Below the pieces are notes generated by a model, which searched no databases, was not told where the DNA came from, and saw nothing but the letters and a program-made list of their open reading frames with translations. A stretch of DNA of 64,000 bases from assembly GCF_900109145.1 (NCBI RefSeq), contig NZ_FNYY01000021.1, forward strand, positions 23,351 through 87,350, in the 5' to 3' direction. Both the position numbers and the translations under genes were made by a program. Of the stretch, positions 1-9,163 are shown piece after piece (position 1 is the stretch's first letter; each line of letters starts with the position of its first letter). Origin of the DNA: Marinovum algicola (lineage in GTDB: Bacteria > Pseudomonadota > Alphaproteobacteria > Rhodobacterales > Rhodobacteraceae).

Positions 1-1
1 G

Positions 2-295
2 CTGGACGTCGGCCTGTCGGAGGCCCGCGCCTACATGCTGCGCAGCGAGCGGTGGAAATACGTATATTACCGGGGCTTTCCGCCGCAACTTTTCGATCTT
101 GAGAATGATCCCGAGGAATTCCGCGATCTGGGCCGGGATCCGGCCTATCAGGCCGAGCGGGACCGGATGCAGGCGGCGCTGCTCGACCGGCTCACGGCGC
201 GCAAGAACCGGGTGACCATGACCGACGCCGGGGTGCGCGCGATGCGGCGCGACGAAGACGAATCCGGCATCATGATCGGCAAATGGGGGGCGTGA
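2..295 (+). CDS. Sulfatase-family hydrolase, C-terminal fragment
   Basis: The reading frame is open from base 2 and ends at the TGA at 293-295, so only about the last 97 residues of a gene starting outside the window are present. The fragment carries the typical C-terminal block of sulfatases and phosphonate monoester hydrolases: a WKYVYYRGFPPQLFDL stretch followed by ENDPEE and DLGRDP, where the aligned arginine/tryptophan strand precedes a helical tail. The catalytic formylglycine motif would lie upstream and is not visible, so the substrate (sulfate ester or phosphonate monoester) cannot be stated. It is convergent with dtd. The assignment rests on the C-terminal signature alone. Confidence 0.75.
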   Translation: MDVGLSEARAYMLRSERWKYVYYRGFPPQLFDLENDPEEFRDLGRDPAYQAERDRMQAALLDRLTARKNRVTMTDAGVRAMRRDEDESGIMIGKWGA

Positions 296-334
296 ACCGC
301 GCGACGATCAGGCCCTAGGCTGGCCGCGGCGCGC

Positions 335-778
335 TCAGGCCTCGGTGTCGAGCCAGATGGTGACCGGACCGTCGTTGACAAGGCTGACCTGCATGTTGGC
401 GCCGAAACGTCCGGTTTCGGTGGCAATGCCCTCACCGCGCAGCGCGGCGGCGAACGCCTCGTAAAGTGCCGCGCCGGTTTCAGGCGCGGCGGCGGCGGAA
501 AAGCCGGGGCGGTTGCCGCGGCGGGTATCTGCGGCGAGGGTGAACTGGCTGACGACAAGCGCCGTGCCGCCGATATCCGTGACCGAACGGTTCATCTTGC
601 CGGCCGCGTCGGGAAAGATGCGCAGGCGGGCGGCTTTGGCGGCCAGCTTTCCGGCCTCGGCCTCAGTGTCGCCCTGCATGGCGCAGACCAGGATCATCAG
701 CCCCGGGCCGCATTGGCCGAGGACGTCGCCATCGACCGTCACCTGGGCTTCGCGCACCCGTTGCAGCAGCGCCCTCAC
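335..778 (-). CDS. dtd: D-aminoacyl-tRNA deacylase
   Basis: The 147-residue product is the normal DTD size. DTD hydrolyses the ester of D-aminoacyl-tRNAs (and glycyl-tRNA-Ala) in the cytosol as a homodimer. Visible family signatures are the N-terminal [17 protein letters not shown], the SQFTLAAD motif near residue 77 and the C-terminal [11 protein letters not shown] block that builds the active-site pocket. Its start codon overlaps the stop of the upstream sugar kinase (ATGA, 775-778), so the two are almost certainly co-transcribed and translationally coupled. No functional link to the kinase is obvious. Confidence 0.95.
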   Translation of the reverse strand: MRALLQRVREAQVTVDGDVLGQCGPGLMILVCAMQGDTEAEAGKLAAKAARLRIFPDAAGKMNRSVTDIGGTALVVSQFTLAADTRRGNRPGFSAAAAPETGAALYEAFAAALRGEGIATETGRFGANMQVSLVNDGPVTIWLDTEA

Positions 779-1686
779 GCCAGTTCGTGCGCCCAGGGCG
801 GATTGGCGCCGGCGCGGCTGACAGTGACCGCGGCGGCGCGCATGCCGAGCGCGATCGCCGGTTCCAGGTCGGCCAGCGTGGCCTGCTTGAAGGCCTGTTT
901 GGTGGCAAGACCCTGCTGGTGCAGGCCGGCCAGCATGCCGGCGTTGAAGGTGTCGCCGGCGCCGACGGTATCGACCACCTCGACCTTGGTGGTGGGCAGG
1001 TCGAGGCTGCCCTCGGCGTTCTGCGCCAGCACGCCTTCGCCACCACGGGTCATCAGCACCAGGCCCACCCCCTTGTCGGTCAGCGCCTTCGGGTCGGTGC
1101 CGCCGGTGAGCCAGACGAGGTCCTCATCCGAGACCTTGACCACATCGGCCACCGCCAGCATCCGGTCGAGCCGGGCGCGATAGCGGGCCTCGTCGCGGAT
1201 GAACCCGGGGCGGATGTTGGGATCGATCATGATCAGGCGGCTGTCGGCCTCGCGGATGGCGAGCGCCGCATAGGTGTCGCCGCAGGGTTCGACCGGCAGG
1301 CTGATGCCGCCAAAGAACAGCGCCGTCACCGCCGCAGGCACCGCGGGCAGGTCAGACTGCGCGAGCATGCGGCCGGCGGTGTTTTCATCGTAGAAGGCAT
1401 AGGTGGCATGCCCATCCTTCAGCGTCACGAACGCCAGGGTCGTGGGCCGGTCACTGCGCGGGGCCAGAGCGGTATCCACCTTGGAGGCCACCAGATCGGC
1501 CTCGAGCAGCTGGCCGAACATGTCCGAGCTGAGCCCGCCGAAATAGCCCGCCGGAGCCTCGAGACGGCCAAGGGCGATCGCCGTGTTGTAGACCGCGCCG
1601 CCGGTATGTGGCGCGAATGCCGGCTCATCGAGGGTCGATGTGCGCGGCAACATGTCGATCAGCGATTCTCCGCAGCAGAGGATCAT
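775..1686 (-). CDS. PfkB-family carbohydrate kinase (fructokinase-like)
   Basis: A 303-residue ribokinase/PfkB-fold sugar kinase that transfers phosphate from ATP to a sugar hydroxyl in the cytoplasm. The N-terminus [11 protein letters not shown] and the [14 protein letters not shown] segment match the sugar-binding half. The PfkB signature 2, [14 protein letters not shown] around residue 240, carries the catalytic aspartate and anion hole. The sequence most resembles fructokinases, but specificity cannot be read by eye. Its promoter side contains a LacI-type operator-like palindrome at 1716-1727, which would fit sugar-responsive control. It is the first gene of a two-gene unit with dtd. Confidence 0.85.
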   Translation of the reverse strand: MILCCGESLIDMLPRTSTLDEPAFAPHTGGAVYNTAIALGRLEAPAGYFGGLSSDMFGQLLEADLVASKVDTALAPRSDRPTTLAFVTLKDGHATYAFYDENTAGRMLAQSDLPAVPAAVTALFFGGISLPVEPCGDTYAALAIREADSRLIMIDPNIRPGFIRDEARYRARLDRMLAVADVVKVSDEDLVWLTGGTDPKALTDKGVGLVLMTRGGEGVLAQNAEGSLDLPTTKVEVVDTVGAGDTFNAGMLAGLHQQGLATKQAFKQATLADLEPAIALGMRAAAVTVSRAGANPPWAHELA

Positions 1687-1715
1687 GAGGCAATTCCTGT
1701 ATCCGGGGGTAAATT

Positions 1716-1727
1716 GTTTGCGCTAAC
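1716..1727. promoter_or_regulatory. Candidate LacI-family operator upstream of the sugar kinase
   Basis: GTTTGCGCTAAC is a near-palindrome around a GCGC centre, like LacI/GalR-family operators. It lies 30-41 bases upstream of the kinase start on the minus strand. No LacI regulator gene is in the window, so the assignment is inference from the motif and its position. Confidence 0.35.
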
Positions 1728-1780
1728 TGTGACGTATTCGGCCCCTGCGCGCAAGCGCTCTCGGGGTGTGGGACGCCATG

Positions 1781-1798
1781 CCGCAACCGCTGTTGCGG
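1781..1798. terminator. Small hairpin in the kinase / zinc-ribbon intergenic region
   Basis: CCGCAAC and GTTGCGG form a perfect 7-bp stem with a CGCT loop. It lies between the promoter side of the kinase and the 3' end of the zinc-ribbon gene and has no T-run. It may act as a factor-dependent terminator or be incidental. Confidence 0.25.
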
Positions 1799-1971
1799 AA
1801 ATTTCCGGCCGGATGTGGCATAGTGCCGGGCACCGGAAGGACCACGGAATGCGTGCGGTCAGGGAGTGGATCGACCCGTTACGAATTTCCGCCTGGCCAG
1901 GGGAGCTTGCGCTGGCAAGGCGGCGTCGGCCTTCCGGTACGGGCTGACGTGCCCCGGGGAGGTGCGTCAGC

Positions 1972-3090
1972 CTATTGTTGCGAGATTGCCCAGAGATAGC
2001 CCAGCCCTCCTGCCAGGATGAGACCGATGACGACGGCGATGGCGATCTTGATCGCCGACCAGGGGCGTTCGCCCTGCACCCGGCCGGTGCGGCCGTTGAC
2101 GACGAAACGATAGGTCTGGCCGCGATATTTGTAGGCGGCCAGCCAGACCGGCAGCAGGATATGCTTGAAGGTGATGTCGTCGACCGTGGTGTCGATGTCG
2201 GTGATGCGCTGGCGGTCGCCGCCGATGTCGAATTTCACATCGCGCTGAATCATCCTGTCCATCTGCACACGCGCCTCGGCAAAGCCATCGGCCAGCTCGA
2301 CCGCATAGCCCTCGGCCCGGAACCCGGCCAGGAATTCGGGACGGTAGGGTTCGAGCGCGGCCAGATCCCAGGGTTCGAGATTGTCGGTATAGCGCTTGGG
2401 CAGCGAACGCGAGGCCAGCACCAGTACATCGTCGAAAAACCGCGCCACCCGGCCCGAGACCGCGCGCCAGCGCACCTTCTGCACCCGCTGGGTGACGCGC
2501 TTGCCGTTGCGGGTGACGGTGCGGCTTTCGTAATAGACCGTGCCGCGCTGGCCTCGATACGAGGATTTGGTATCGGCATCGAAAGTCCAGTAGGGGACAT
2601 AGATACCATCCATCCTGCGGCCCTTGCGGGCGTATTGCTGCAAGCCGTTGGGCGCGAACCAGAGTTTGCCCAGCCAGTCGGTCATCGCCTTGTGCGCCTG
2701 GCGTTCCTCGAGCGCGAAGGGCAGCAATCCGCGCGGCTTGATATGGCGATGGGTGCCGGTGTCGATCACCACGGGGGTGGCGCAGAACGGGCATTCCCGG
2801 GCATGGACGTCGGCGTCGAATTCGACCTGGGCGCCGCAATTGGGGCATGTCGAAACGCGGGTTTCCTCGATCTCCTCCTGCGGCAGTCGTTGCGCCAGGG
2901 CCGCTTCGAAATCCAGTTCGCGCAGGGCGGCGCCGCCCCAGGGGCCGATGGCGATCTCGGCGCTGTTGCCACAATGGTCGCATGTCAGCCCGCCGGTGGC
3001 CGGATCGAACCGCATGTCGGCGCCGCATTCATCGCAGGCAAAGCGGTGTTCGGCTTCGGGGGCCGGCGGAGGAGAGAGCGTGTCGGTCAT
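1972..3090 (-). CDS. Zinc-ribbon, single-pass membrane protein of unknown function
   Basis: A 372-residue protein. Near the N-terminus are two paired CxxC zinc ribbons (CDECGADMRFDP with CDHCG at about residues 18-42, then CPNCG with CPFC at about 80-100). A charged central domain with the conserved-looking PYWTFDADT block follows. A single hydrophobic helix sits close to the C-terminus (IAIAVVIGLILAGGLGYLW, about 348-366), with the bulk presumably cytoplasmic. Similar proteins are often mislabelled as primosomal/helicase-related zinc-finger proteins; no helicase motif is present. As I recall, zinc-ribbon membrane proteins work with SPFH proteins such as the one at 5801-6919 in membrane-stress systems of other bacteria, but here a pilus gene pair separates them. 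Confidence 0.75.
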   Translation of the reverse strand: MTDTLSPPPAPEAEHRFACDECGADMRFDPATGGLTCDHCGNSAEIAIGPWGGAALRELDFEAALAQRLPQEEIEETRVSTCPNCGAQVEFDADVHARECPFCATPVVIDTGTHRHIKPRGLLPFALEERQAHKAMTDWLGKLWFAPNGLQQYARKGRRMDGIYVPYWTFDADTKSSYRGQRGTVYYESRTVTRNGKRVTQRVQKVRWRAVSGRVARFFDDVLVLASRSLPKRYTDNLEPWDLAALEPYRPEFLAGFRAEGYAVELADGFAEARVQMDRMIQRDVKFDIGGDRQRITDIDTTVDDITFKHILLPVWLAAYKYRGQTYRFVVNGRTGRVQGERPWSAIKIAIAVVIGLILAGGLGYLWAISQQ

Positions 3091-3169
3091 GCGGGGGCTT
3101 TCGCGAAGGATGACAGGGCGGAACTTGCCATATTTTCGACCGGGGAAGCAACGTGTTACAGCCCGCTGC

Positions 3170-4861
3170 TCACAGCGCCAGCTTGTAAGAGCAGCTCACC
3201 GCCAGCACCTCGATCTGGGTCTCGACAAAGGCAAACCCCAGGACATCCTCGAGCAGGGTCCGGAGCAATCCGCCTTCGGTCGTGCCGGGCTTGCCGAGAT
3301 TGTCCTGCGAGACCGCCAGCGCCTCGGTGACGGGGTCCAGCAGATTGCCCAGGCCACGGGCGGATGATGCCAGGACGCATCCGGTCAGAAGACGGCAGGC
3401 GTGGTCGGAAGCCTTGCCCCCGGTCTCGGCCCGGAAGGCGCCGATGAGATCGGCCACCGCGCCGGTGATCTGTTGCAGGCCGTGGACATCGATCTGATAG
3501 TGGTCGGCGCGGATTTCCTTGACCTTGCCCTGCGCCACCTCGTCATGGGTAAATCTGATCCGGGTATCGCTGCTTTCCATCAGCTTGAGCGATTTGACCG
3601 GGGCCAGCGGTCTGTCGAGTGGCAGGCCCAGCAGGCGCAACGAGGCGTCCACGTTCAGCAATTCGGCGGTCACCGGCGCGAAGACGGCGGCGGTGTCCGT
3701 GCCGACGCGACTGCACTGGCGGCCCTGGGCGGCCAGCGTGGCGGTGCTGTTGGCCAGGTTGATCCCGAGACTGAGCCGCAGCAGCGACGACAGATGCAGC
3801 CCGTCGACGGCAATCCGGATCTGCGCGCTCTGGGCGCGGGCGTCCCGGCTTCCGGGGTGTGCCCCCAGCACGATCACGCGGGGTTCGGAAATCTGTACGC
3901 TGATCCCGGCGCCGGCAAAGGTTCCAAGCGATAGCCGCGCGTCGAGATCGACGATCCGCGCGCCAAGGACTTCCAGCGCGCCAAAGACCACATCCGAGAT
4001 ATGCAGCTCAAGCGGCGGAAGCAGCGTGTTGGTGACCTGCACCTCGCGCAGCCCGGGCGCGAGGTGCAGGAAGTCGCCCAGCCGCAGCCGCTCCGAGGCA
4101 AAGACCGGGGCCGCCAGCTCTGCCGCCAATCCGGTCTGGCCATAAGCCGCCTCGAGAATGTCGATCAGCGGCAATTCTGCGTCGAGAATGTCGCCATAGG
4201 TGGTATCGGGTGCCAGCAGTTCGCCCCTGAGCGCCAATTGGTTCATCAGACTCACGGCGTTGATACGAAGCCCGTGACCGGAACACAGAAGATCCATGTC
4301 GGCCCCCAGCAGCGGTTCGAGCAGACCGTTCAGAAGCCGCAGCGAGAGCAGGCAGTTTGACAGGGCAAAGCTGACCCGCGGGTCGACCACGGCCACCGCC
4401 GACCGGGTGACAAGCGGCGGCGCGTCGCGCAGGAAGAAGCGGCCGAGAACCGGGAAGCGCGCCGGCGAGGTCGCCACCACCTTGACCGCGGTGACACCAT
4501 CGAGGTGCGACTGGTCCGGGTTGGCGACGAAGTCCCCGGCCGCCAGACGCCCGAACAGGATGTGATCGGCCGCCGGCGGGCGGATGTCGTAGATCTCGGA
4601 TTGCACCAGCGTCCGCGCGGCGGCGGCGCGGGTTGTCGAGGCGGTGGAGAGGTTGCGCACCCCCGACAGCGCCGCAAGGTCGGCCTGCGACTGCACCGCC
4701 TTGCGCTGCGCGTTCAGGTCGGACAGGTCGATGGCAATGCCGGCCACCATGATCATTGCCGGCAGGAGAATGGCCATCACCACGCTCAGAAAGCCATCTT
4801 GGCACCGGAAAAAGCGGGCAAGCGGGCGAGAGAGGGAAGCGTTTGCGATACGACCTTGCAT
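3170..4861 (-). CDS. TadG-like Flp pilus-associated protein
   Basis: A 563-residue protein with a cytoplasmic basic N-terminus and one N-terminal membrane helix (FLSVVMAILLPAMIMVAGIAIDL, about residues 24-46). This is followed by the NAQRKAVQSQADLAALSG segment typical of TadG/TadE-family pseudopilins, then a long periplasmic region. TadG-type proteins take part in assembly of tight-adherence (Flp) pili. The gene starts 9 bases after the tadE-like gene on the same strand, so the two form a unit. There is no von Willebrand A domain that I can recognise, unlike some TadG proteins. No secretion ATPase or prepilin gene is in the window, so the rest of the tad locus must lie elsewhere. Confidence 0.75.
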   Translation of the reverse strand: MQGRIANASLSRPLARFFRCQDGFLSVVMAILLPAMIMVAGIAIDLSDLNAQRKAVQSQADLAALSGVRNLSTASTTRAAAARTLVQSEIYDIRPPAADHILFGRLAAGDFVANPDQSHLDGVTAVKVVATSPARFPVLGRFFLRDAPPLVTRSAVAVVDPRVSFALSNCLLSLRLLNGLLEPLLGADMDLLCSGHGLRINAVSLMNQLALRGELLAPDTTYGDILDAELPLIDILEAAYGQTGLAAELAAPVFASERLRLGDFLHLAPGLREVQVTNTLLPPLELHISDVVFGALEVLGARIVDLDARLSLGTFAGAGISVQISEPRVIVLGAHPGSRDARAQSAQIRIAVDGLHLSSLLRLSLGINLANSTATLAAQGRQCSRVGTDTAAVFAPVTAELLNVDASLRLLGLPLDRPLAPVKSLKLMESSDTRIRFTHDEVAQGKVKEIRADHYQIDVHGLQQITGAVADLIGAFRAETGGKASDHACRLLTGCVLASSARGLGNLLDPVTEALAVSQDNLGKPGTTEGGLLRTLLEDVLGFAFVETQIEVLAVSCSYKLAL

Positions 4862-4870
4862 GGCGACCTC

Positions 4871-5320
4871 TTACAGAACGATCTGCGCGGAACGTTCGAT
4901 CTGTTTCAGCTCGACGCCGAAAACCTGGACCGCACGATCGAGAAAGCTGCCGTCAATCGAATAGGACAGGGTGACCCTGCCCAGGGTCCGGCCGTCATCG
5001 ATCTGGCAGGTCAGAGATTGCACCTGGGCCGGGTCGATGAAGGTAAGCTGACCGGTCACTTTTTCGAGCATGTCGGCCTGGAGCCAGGCACAGACCGCCT
5101 CCGGCTCGAGTCCGAGATCGATGTATTTCAACGATTGTCGCGTCAGGTCATGAGCGGCCTGCTGGACTTCGCTTGTGGTGGCAATATGGATCGCGAGGGA
5201 AACAAACATCACGACCACCAGCATGATTGCGGTCAGAATGATCGAGAATTCGACACTCACACTTCCGCATTCATCGTTTCGAAATTTGGAAAGTCGGGTC
5301 TTGAGGGGGGGATAAGGCAT
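4871..5320 (-). CDS. TadE-like minor pilin
   Basis: A 149-residue TadE-family protein. Following a short basic leader, residues about 16-42 (CGSVSVEFSIILTAIMLVVVM) match the prepilin-like TadE segment, with a glutamate at the fifth position of the hydrophobic stretch. The rest is periplasmic. An AAGGACAG ribosome-binding site precedes the ATG. It is first in a two-gene unit with the TadG-like gene. The long AT-rich upstream region (5321-5800) is its likely control region. Confidence 0.8.
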   Translation of the reverse strand: MPYPPLKTRLSKFRNDECGSVSVEFSIILTAIMLVVVMFVSLAIHIATTSEVQQAAHDLTRQSLKYIDLGLEPEAVCAWLQADMLEKVTGQLTFIDPAQVQSLTCQIDDGRTLGRVTLSYSIDGSFLDRAVQVFGVELKQIERSAQIVL

Positions 5321-5800
5321 TTTCTGTCCTTATGGTACAAATACTATGGAATAACTCGTCTTATGGGGGAGTTTTGGACAAGGAATTGCGGCTCAAATCG
5401 GGCGAAATTGGGCACTTTTCAGGTAGGAAGAACTCTGGAATGCGACGCCTTCCTTGTGCGGCAACAATTTTTATGTTTTTTAACAATGACTTGGATGTTA
5501 TCAGGCAGGCCTGCGCGGTCTGCGGATTAATCGGAAAATGAGGTGCTTCGAAAAGGTAAACAATTTATGCAACTTTTGAGAGATAAATCTCTCTACGACT
5601 TTGGTGCCTGTTAATTGATCAGAATAAATTTCCAAAGCCCATTGGCCGCGAATGAGAATCGGATCGTCGAATCACGGGAGTGGACTGCGGGAAATAATTC
5701 CGGAGCCTGGCCGGTCGCTCCCGGGCGCGTGACGGGCGAATGCGCGCCCGCAAGAGGCGCGGCCAGGCTCCGGGGCGGGCCCGGCCGCGCCGTGCAAGGA
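5321..5800. other. Intergenic region without a convincing gene
   Basis: About 480 bases between the tadE-like start and the end of the SPFH gene. The half nearest tadE (5321-5640) is clearly more AT-rich than the surroundings, as expected of a promoter region. It contains a 7-bp AT-rich palindrome (GAGAGAT-AA-ATCTCTC, 5578-5593). The GC-rich half holds an inverted repeat described separately. A 69-codon open frame on the plus strand here has no recognisable features and I do not call it. Confidence 0.6.
5756..5791 (-). terminator. Candidate terminator hairpin after the SPFH gene
   Basis: GGCGCGGCC (5756-5764) and GGCCGCGCC (5783-5791) form a perfect 9-bp stem just beyond the stop of the SPFH gene. 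No T-run follows, so termination there is only a suggestion. Confidence 0.35.
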
Positions 5801-6919
5801 TCAGTGTCCGGGTGGCGGCGGCGGCAGGATGGTAAAGAGCTGCGCCAGCTCCTGCACGTCTTCGGCGCGTTTCCAGCCGTCCTGACCGGCGGTCCAGACA
5901 TAGGTTTCGCGGGTGATCTCCCCGTCCTGGGCCATGCGGCCAAGACGCGCCTTGGAGAAGGGGCCCTTGGTCTGGCCGCCCTCGGCGATGTGCCAGACGT
6001 GTTCGACCGGCGGCGGCGGGGGCGGCGCGGCGGGACTGGCGGCGGGCTGCTGGCCCCAGGAGCCTTGCGAGCCCGCCATCTGCTGCGCCATCGCCATGCC
6101 CATTCCCATGCCGAGACCGGCGCCCATGCCACCGCCGCCGCCGGGGTTGGATGCCGCCTTGGTCATCGCTTCGGCGGCGGAATACTGGGTGAACTTGCCG
6201 AGATCGCCGGCGAGACCCATCGAGGTGCGCTTGTCGAGCGCTTCCTCGACCGCCGGCGGCAGCGAGATGTTCTCGATGTAGAACTCGGGGATCTCGAGGC
6301 CGTAGCCTGCCACGATCTGGCTGATCTCGGCGGCGATCATCCGGCCGAGATCGGCGGTATTGGCTGCCATGTCGAGCACCGGTATGCCCGATCCGGCAAT
6401 CACGCGGCTGAATTCCTGAACGATGATGTTGCGGATCTGATAGGAAATCTCGTCCATGGTGAATTCGCCGTCGGTGCCGACGATTTCCGTCATGAAGAGC
6501 GCCGGCTCCCTGACCCGCACCGTATAGGTGCCGAAGGCGCGGATGCGGGTGGGGCCGAACTCGGGATCGCGCAGCATGATCGGGTTCTTGGTGCCCCACT
6601 TCAGATCGGTGAAGCGGGTGGTGTTGACGTAGTAGATCTCGGATTTGAACGGGCTTCTGAAGCCGTGATCCCAGTGCTGCAAGGTCGTCATGATCGGCAT
6701 GTTGTTGGTCTCGAGCATGTAGAGACCGGGGGTGAAGACATCTGCCAGTTGGCCCTCGTGCACGAACACCGCCGCCTGGCCCTCGCGTACCGTCAGCTTG
6801 GCGCCATACTTGATCTCATGGCCCTCGCGCTCGAAGCGCCAGACCATGGTGTCGCGGGTGTCGTCGGTCCAGTGGATGACGTCGATGAATTCACCGGTGA
6901 GGAAATCGAAAATGCCCAT
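5801..6919 (-). CDS. SPFH-domain protein with C-terminal GYF_2 domain
   Basis: A 372-residue protein beginning MGIFDFLTGEFIDVI, the hallmark start of the YdjI-like 'virion core protein' SPFH family. The SPFH/band-7 domain covers about residues 20-235. It is followed by a low-complexity Gly/Met/Ala-rich linker (GGGGGMGAGLGMGMGMAMA) and a proline stretch. The C-terminal GYF_2/DUF4339 domain, about 308-362, shows GGQTKGPFSKARLGRMAQDG and WKRAEDV. SPFH proteins form ring or cage scaffolds on membranes; the GYF_2 domain is expected to bind peptides or recruit partners. It is the last gene of the TerC-XpaC-TelA-DUF2927 minus-strand run, 43 bases after the DUF2927 gene. Envelope-stress scaffolding is inferred from family and neighbourhood. 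Confidence 0.8.
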   Translation of the reverse strand: MGIFDFLTGEFIDVIHWTDDTRDTMVWRFEREGHEIKYGAKLTVREGQAAVFVHEGQLADVFTPGLYMLETNNMPIMTTLQHWDHGFRSPFKSEIYYVNTTRFTDLKWGTKNPIMLRDPEFGPTRIRAFGTYTVRVREPALFMTEIVGTDGEFTMDEISYQIRNIIVQEFSRVIAGSGIPVLDMAANTADLGRMIAAEISQIVAGYGLEIPEFYIENISLPPAVEEALDKRTSMGLAGDLGKFTQYSAAEAMTKAASNPGGGGGMGAGLGMGMGMAMAQQMAGSQGSWGQQPAASPAAPPPPPPVEHVWHIAEGGQTKGPFSKARLGRMAQDGEITRETYVWTAGQDGWKRAEDVQELAQLFTILPPPPPGH

Positions 6920-6962
6920 CGGGTCTCTCCCTTGGTTCAGCGAAAGTGGTCAGATCAGGTGC

Positions 6963-7925
6963 TTAGCTCGGTCCGCCGAGCATCTCGTCGGCGATGGTTT
7001 CGACAATCGGTTTCGCCTCGTCCCAGGACATGCCGGCGCGGAGCCGGCGGTCATAGAGCATCTTGAGCAAGAGCTCGTCATGGCTGGTCAGCAGGGCAAA
7101 TTCGTCGTCGTCATTGAAGATCGACGGCCGGGCGCGCGGGCTGTCATTGGCCAGGCCCAGACCCTGCGCCAGCTCCTCGTGCACGCAGCTCTTGCGCAGG
7201 AGCGAGGGGTGTTCGGCGCGGATCAGGGCGATCGACTTGGCGTATTCGTGGCCGCCCGGCTCGGAGGAAAAGGCGATCACAAGGCAATGGATCGAGCGCG
7301 GCAGGCTGCGAAAGATGTCGAGCGCGTTCCGGTTGATGTTGGGCACGATCTCCTTGACCCGGGCGGGCAGGCGATCGCCGTCATCCTCGGACATGTAGAG
7401 CACGTAGTAATTGGGATCCCTGTCGGTCATCGTGATCGGATGGCCGGTGACGCGGGACAGCCGCGCGGCATAGCGGGCAACCTCGGCCCGGTCTATTGCC
7501 TGCTGCGCCTCCGGCACGGTGCGGCCGAACTCGACCGACATGCGGATTGGCTGGCCCCAGCGTTTGAGCCGGCTGGCACCGCCACGGCCCGAGCGCAGCC
7601 CGGCGCCGCGCACGTATTCATCGAAAAACGCGATCCGTTCGAAATTGTCGATCAGCATGCGGCGGCTGAACTCGGTGTCCGGGCCGCCGCCATCGGTGCG
7701 CAGCAGGCCCTGGGCCACCAGCTCGGTTTCGACCTGGGTATAATAGGCCGCGAGCTTTCGGCTGTCGTCCGAAGGGGTGGTCGGGCGCGCGGTCTCGGGC
7801 GGCTTGGGCGAGACAGGCGTGACGGGGCGGTCAGGCGGGACGGGCACCGGATCGACCGGGGTGGTGCAGGCCGACAGCGTCAGGGCGCCGGCAGCCACCG
7901 CACAGAGGAAAAGGCGCCCGACCAT
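6963..7925 (-). CDS. DUF2927 lipoprotein
   Basis: A 320-residue exported protein. The N-terminus has a hydrophobic stretch ending in the lipobox LSAC (cysteine near residue 19). A Pro/Thr-rich tether (about 22-55) and a DUF2927-type domain follow. The block SCVHEELAQGLGLANDSP near residue 245 is typical of the family and resembles a degenerate zincin HExxH motif, with Gln in place of the second His. Proteolysis is not established. It sits 4 bases downstream of telA, within the stress operon, and would be anchored in the outer or inner membrane facing the periplasm. Confidence 0.75.
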   Translation of the reverse strand: MVGRLFLCAVAAGALTLSACTTPVDPVPVPPDRPVTPVSPKPPETARPTTPSDDSRKLAAYYTQVETELVAQGLLRTDGGGPDTEFSRRMLIDNFERIAFFDEYVRGAGLRSGRGGASRLKRWGQPIRMSVEFGRTVPEAQQAIDRAEVARYAARLSRVTGHPITMTDRDPNYYVLYMSEDDGDRLPARVKEIVPNINRNALDIFRSLPRSIHCLVIAFSSEPGGHEYAKSIALIRAEHPSLLRKSCVHEELAQGLGLANDSPRARPSIFNDDDEFALLTSHDELLLKMLYDRRLRAGMSWDEAKPIVETIADEMLGGPS

Positions 7926-7929
7926 GCGC

Positions 7930-9129
7930 TCAGGCCGCCGGAACGGCGGTGCCGGCGGTGTCGCCCAGCCCGGTTTTTTTCGCCTTGGCCGCAGCCAGGG
8001 TGTCGCGCAGCTCTTGTTCCATGCGTTGCAGCTCCTCTTCGGCGTCGGCGCGGCGCGCCTTGCCTTCGTCGGCGATTTGCAGGCTTTCCTGGATGGTGCC
8101 GATCAGATCGGCATTGGCCTGTTTCACCGCTTCGATGTCAAACACCCCGCGCTCCATTTCCTCGCGGATCACCTTGTTCGAGTCCCGCAGGTTCTTGGCG
8201 TTGGCGGTCAGCAGCTCGTTGGTCAGGTCATTGGCCTCGCGCACCGCGGCGGCGGCCTCGGCCGAGCGCTGGATCGTCACCGCCTGCGCCAGCTGGGTTT
8301 CCCAGAGCGGCACTGTGTTGACGAGGGTCGAGTTGATCTTGGTCACCAGCGACTTGTCGTTCTCCTGCACCAGCCGGATCGAGGGCAGGGATTGCATGGT
8401 CACCTGGCGGGTCAGCTTGAGGTCGTGCACCCGGCGTTCGAGATCGTCGCGCGCGGCGCGCAGGTCGCGCAGCTCCTGCGCCTGCATCACCTGGCTGTCC
8501 TCGGGTGCCGCCTTGACCTCGGCCTCCTTGGCCGGGATCACCGTGTCATCCAGCTCTTTCAGCTTTTCCTCGCCCGCGGCGATATAAAGCGCCAGCTCGT
8601 CATAGAAATTCAATGTCTTTTCATACAGCATGTCGAGAGACTTGATGTCTTTCAACAGCTTGTGTTCGTGTTCGAGCAGATTGCCGGTCACCCGGTCGAT
8701 CTGGCCCTGCACCTCTTCGAAGCGGGCGGTGAATTTGGCAAAAGGCGCGGCGCGGCCGATCAGTTTTTCCCACCAGCTCCGTTCGCGGCGCACATCAAGC
8801 TCCGACACCGAAAAGCCGCGGATCGTGGTCACGATAGAGCGCAGCGAGTCGCCGGCCGGCCCCACGTCCTTGTTGCGCACGTCCTGCAACATCGCCTGAG
8901 AGATTTCCTGAAGCTCGGCCTGGGCCGCCGATCCGAACGCGACGATGGAATTGGTGTCGTCCATGTCGATCTCGTCCATGCGCTGGCGGATTTCGCTGCT
9001 CACGGTGGGATCGGCCTGCTCCAGAGACACGATTTCCTGTGCTTGTCTCGGCTCGGGCAGGACCACGGCGCTCACCTCTTCTACCAGGGCCAAATCCTGT
9101 TTGGCCTTCTCTCTCACATTGTCCGACAT
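7930..9129 (-). CDS. telA: TelA-family toxic anion resistance protein
   Basis: A 399-residue largely helical cytoplasmic protein of the TelA/KlaA family, associated with tellurite and other envelope-stress resistance, whose biochemical activity is not settled. Visible family blocks include WWEKLIGRAAPFAKFTARFEEVQGQID (here residues about 119-146), a coiled-coil middle, and the QTMVTI-like segment LAQAVTIQRSAEAAAAVREANDLTNELL. An AAGGAC ribosome-binding site lies before the ATG. It is located between the XpaC-like gene and the DUF2927 lipoprotein, a neighbourhood repeatedly seen for TelA. Confidence 0.88.
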   Translation of the reverse strand: MSDNVREKAKQDLALVEEVSAVVLPEPRQAQEIVSLEQADPTVSSEIRQRMDEIDMDDTNSIVAFGSAAQAELQEISQAMLQDVRNKDVGPAGDSLRSIVTTIRGFSVSELDVRRERSWWEKLIGRAAPFAKFTARFEEVQGQIDRVTGNLLEHEHKLLKDIKSLDMLYEKTLNFYDELALYIAAGEEKLKELDDTVIPAKEAEVKAAPEDSQVMQAQELRDLRAARDDLERRVHDLKLTRQVTMQSLPSIRLVQENDKSLVTKINSTLVNTVPLWETQLAQAVTIQRSAEAAAAVREANDLTNELLTANAKNLRDSNKVIREEMERGVFDIEAVKQANADLIGTIQESLQIADEGKARRADAEEELQRMEQELRDTLAAAKAKKTGLGDTAGTAVPAA

Positions 9130-9163
9130 GGGTTTGTCCTTCCCCGGTTAAACTGTCTCGGGC

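Noticed and set aside
5332..5541. 69-codon plus-strand frame in the tadE upstream region
   Set aside because: No ribosome-binding site, no family resemblance, and it lies in the AT-rich promoter region of tadE.
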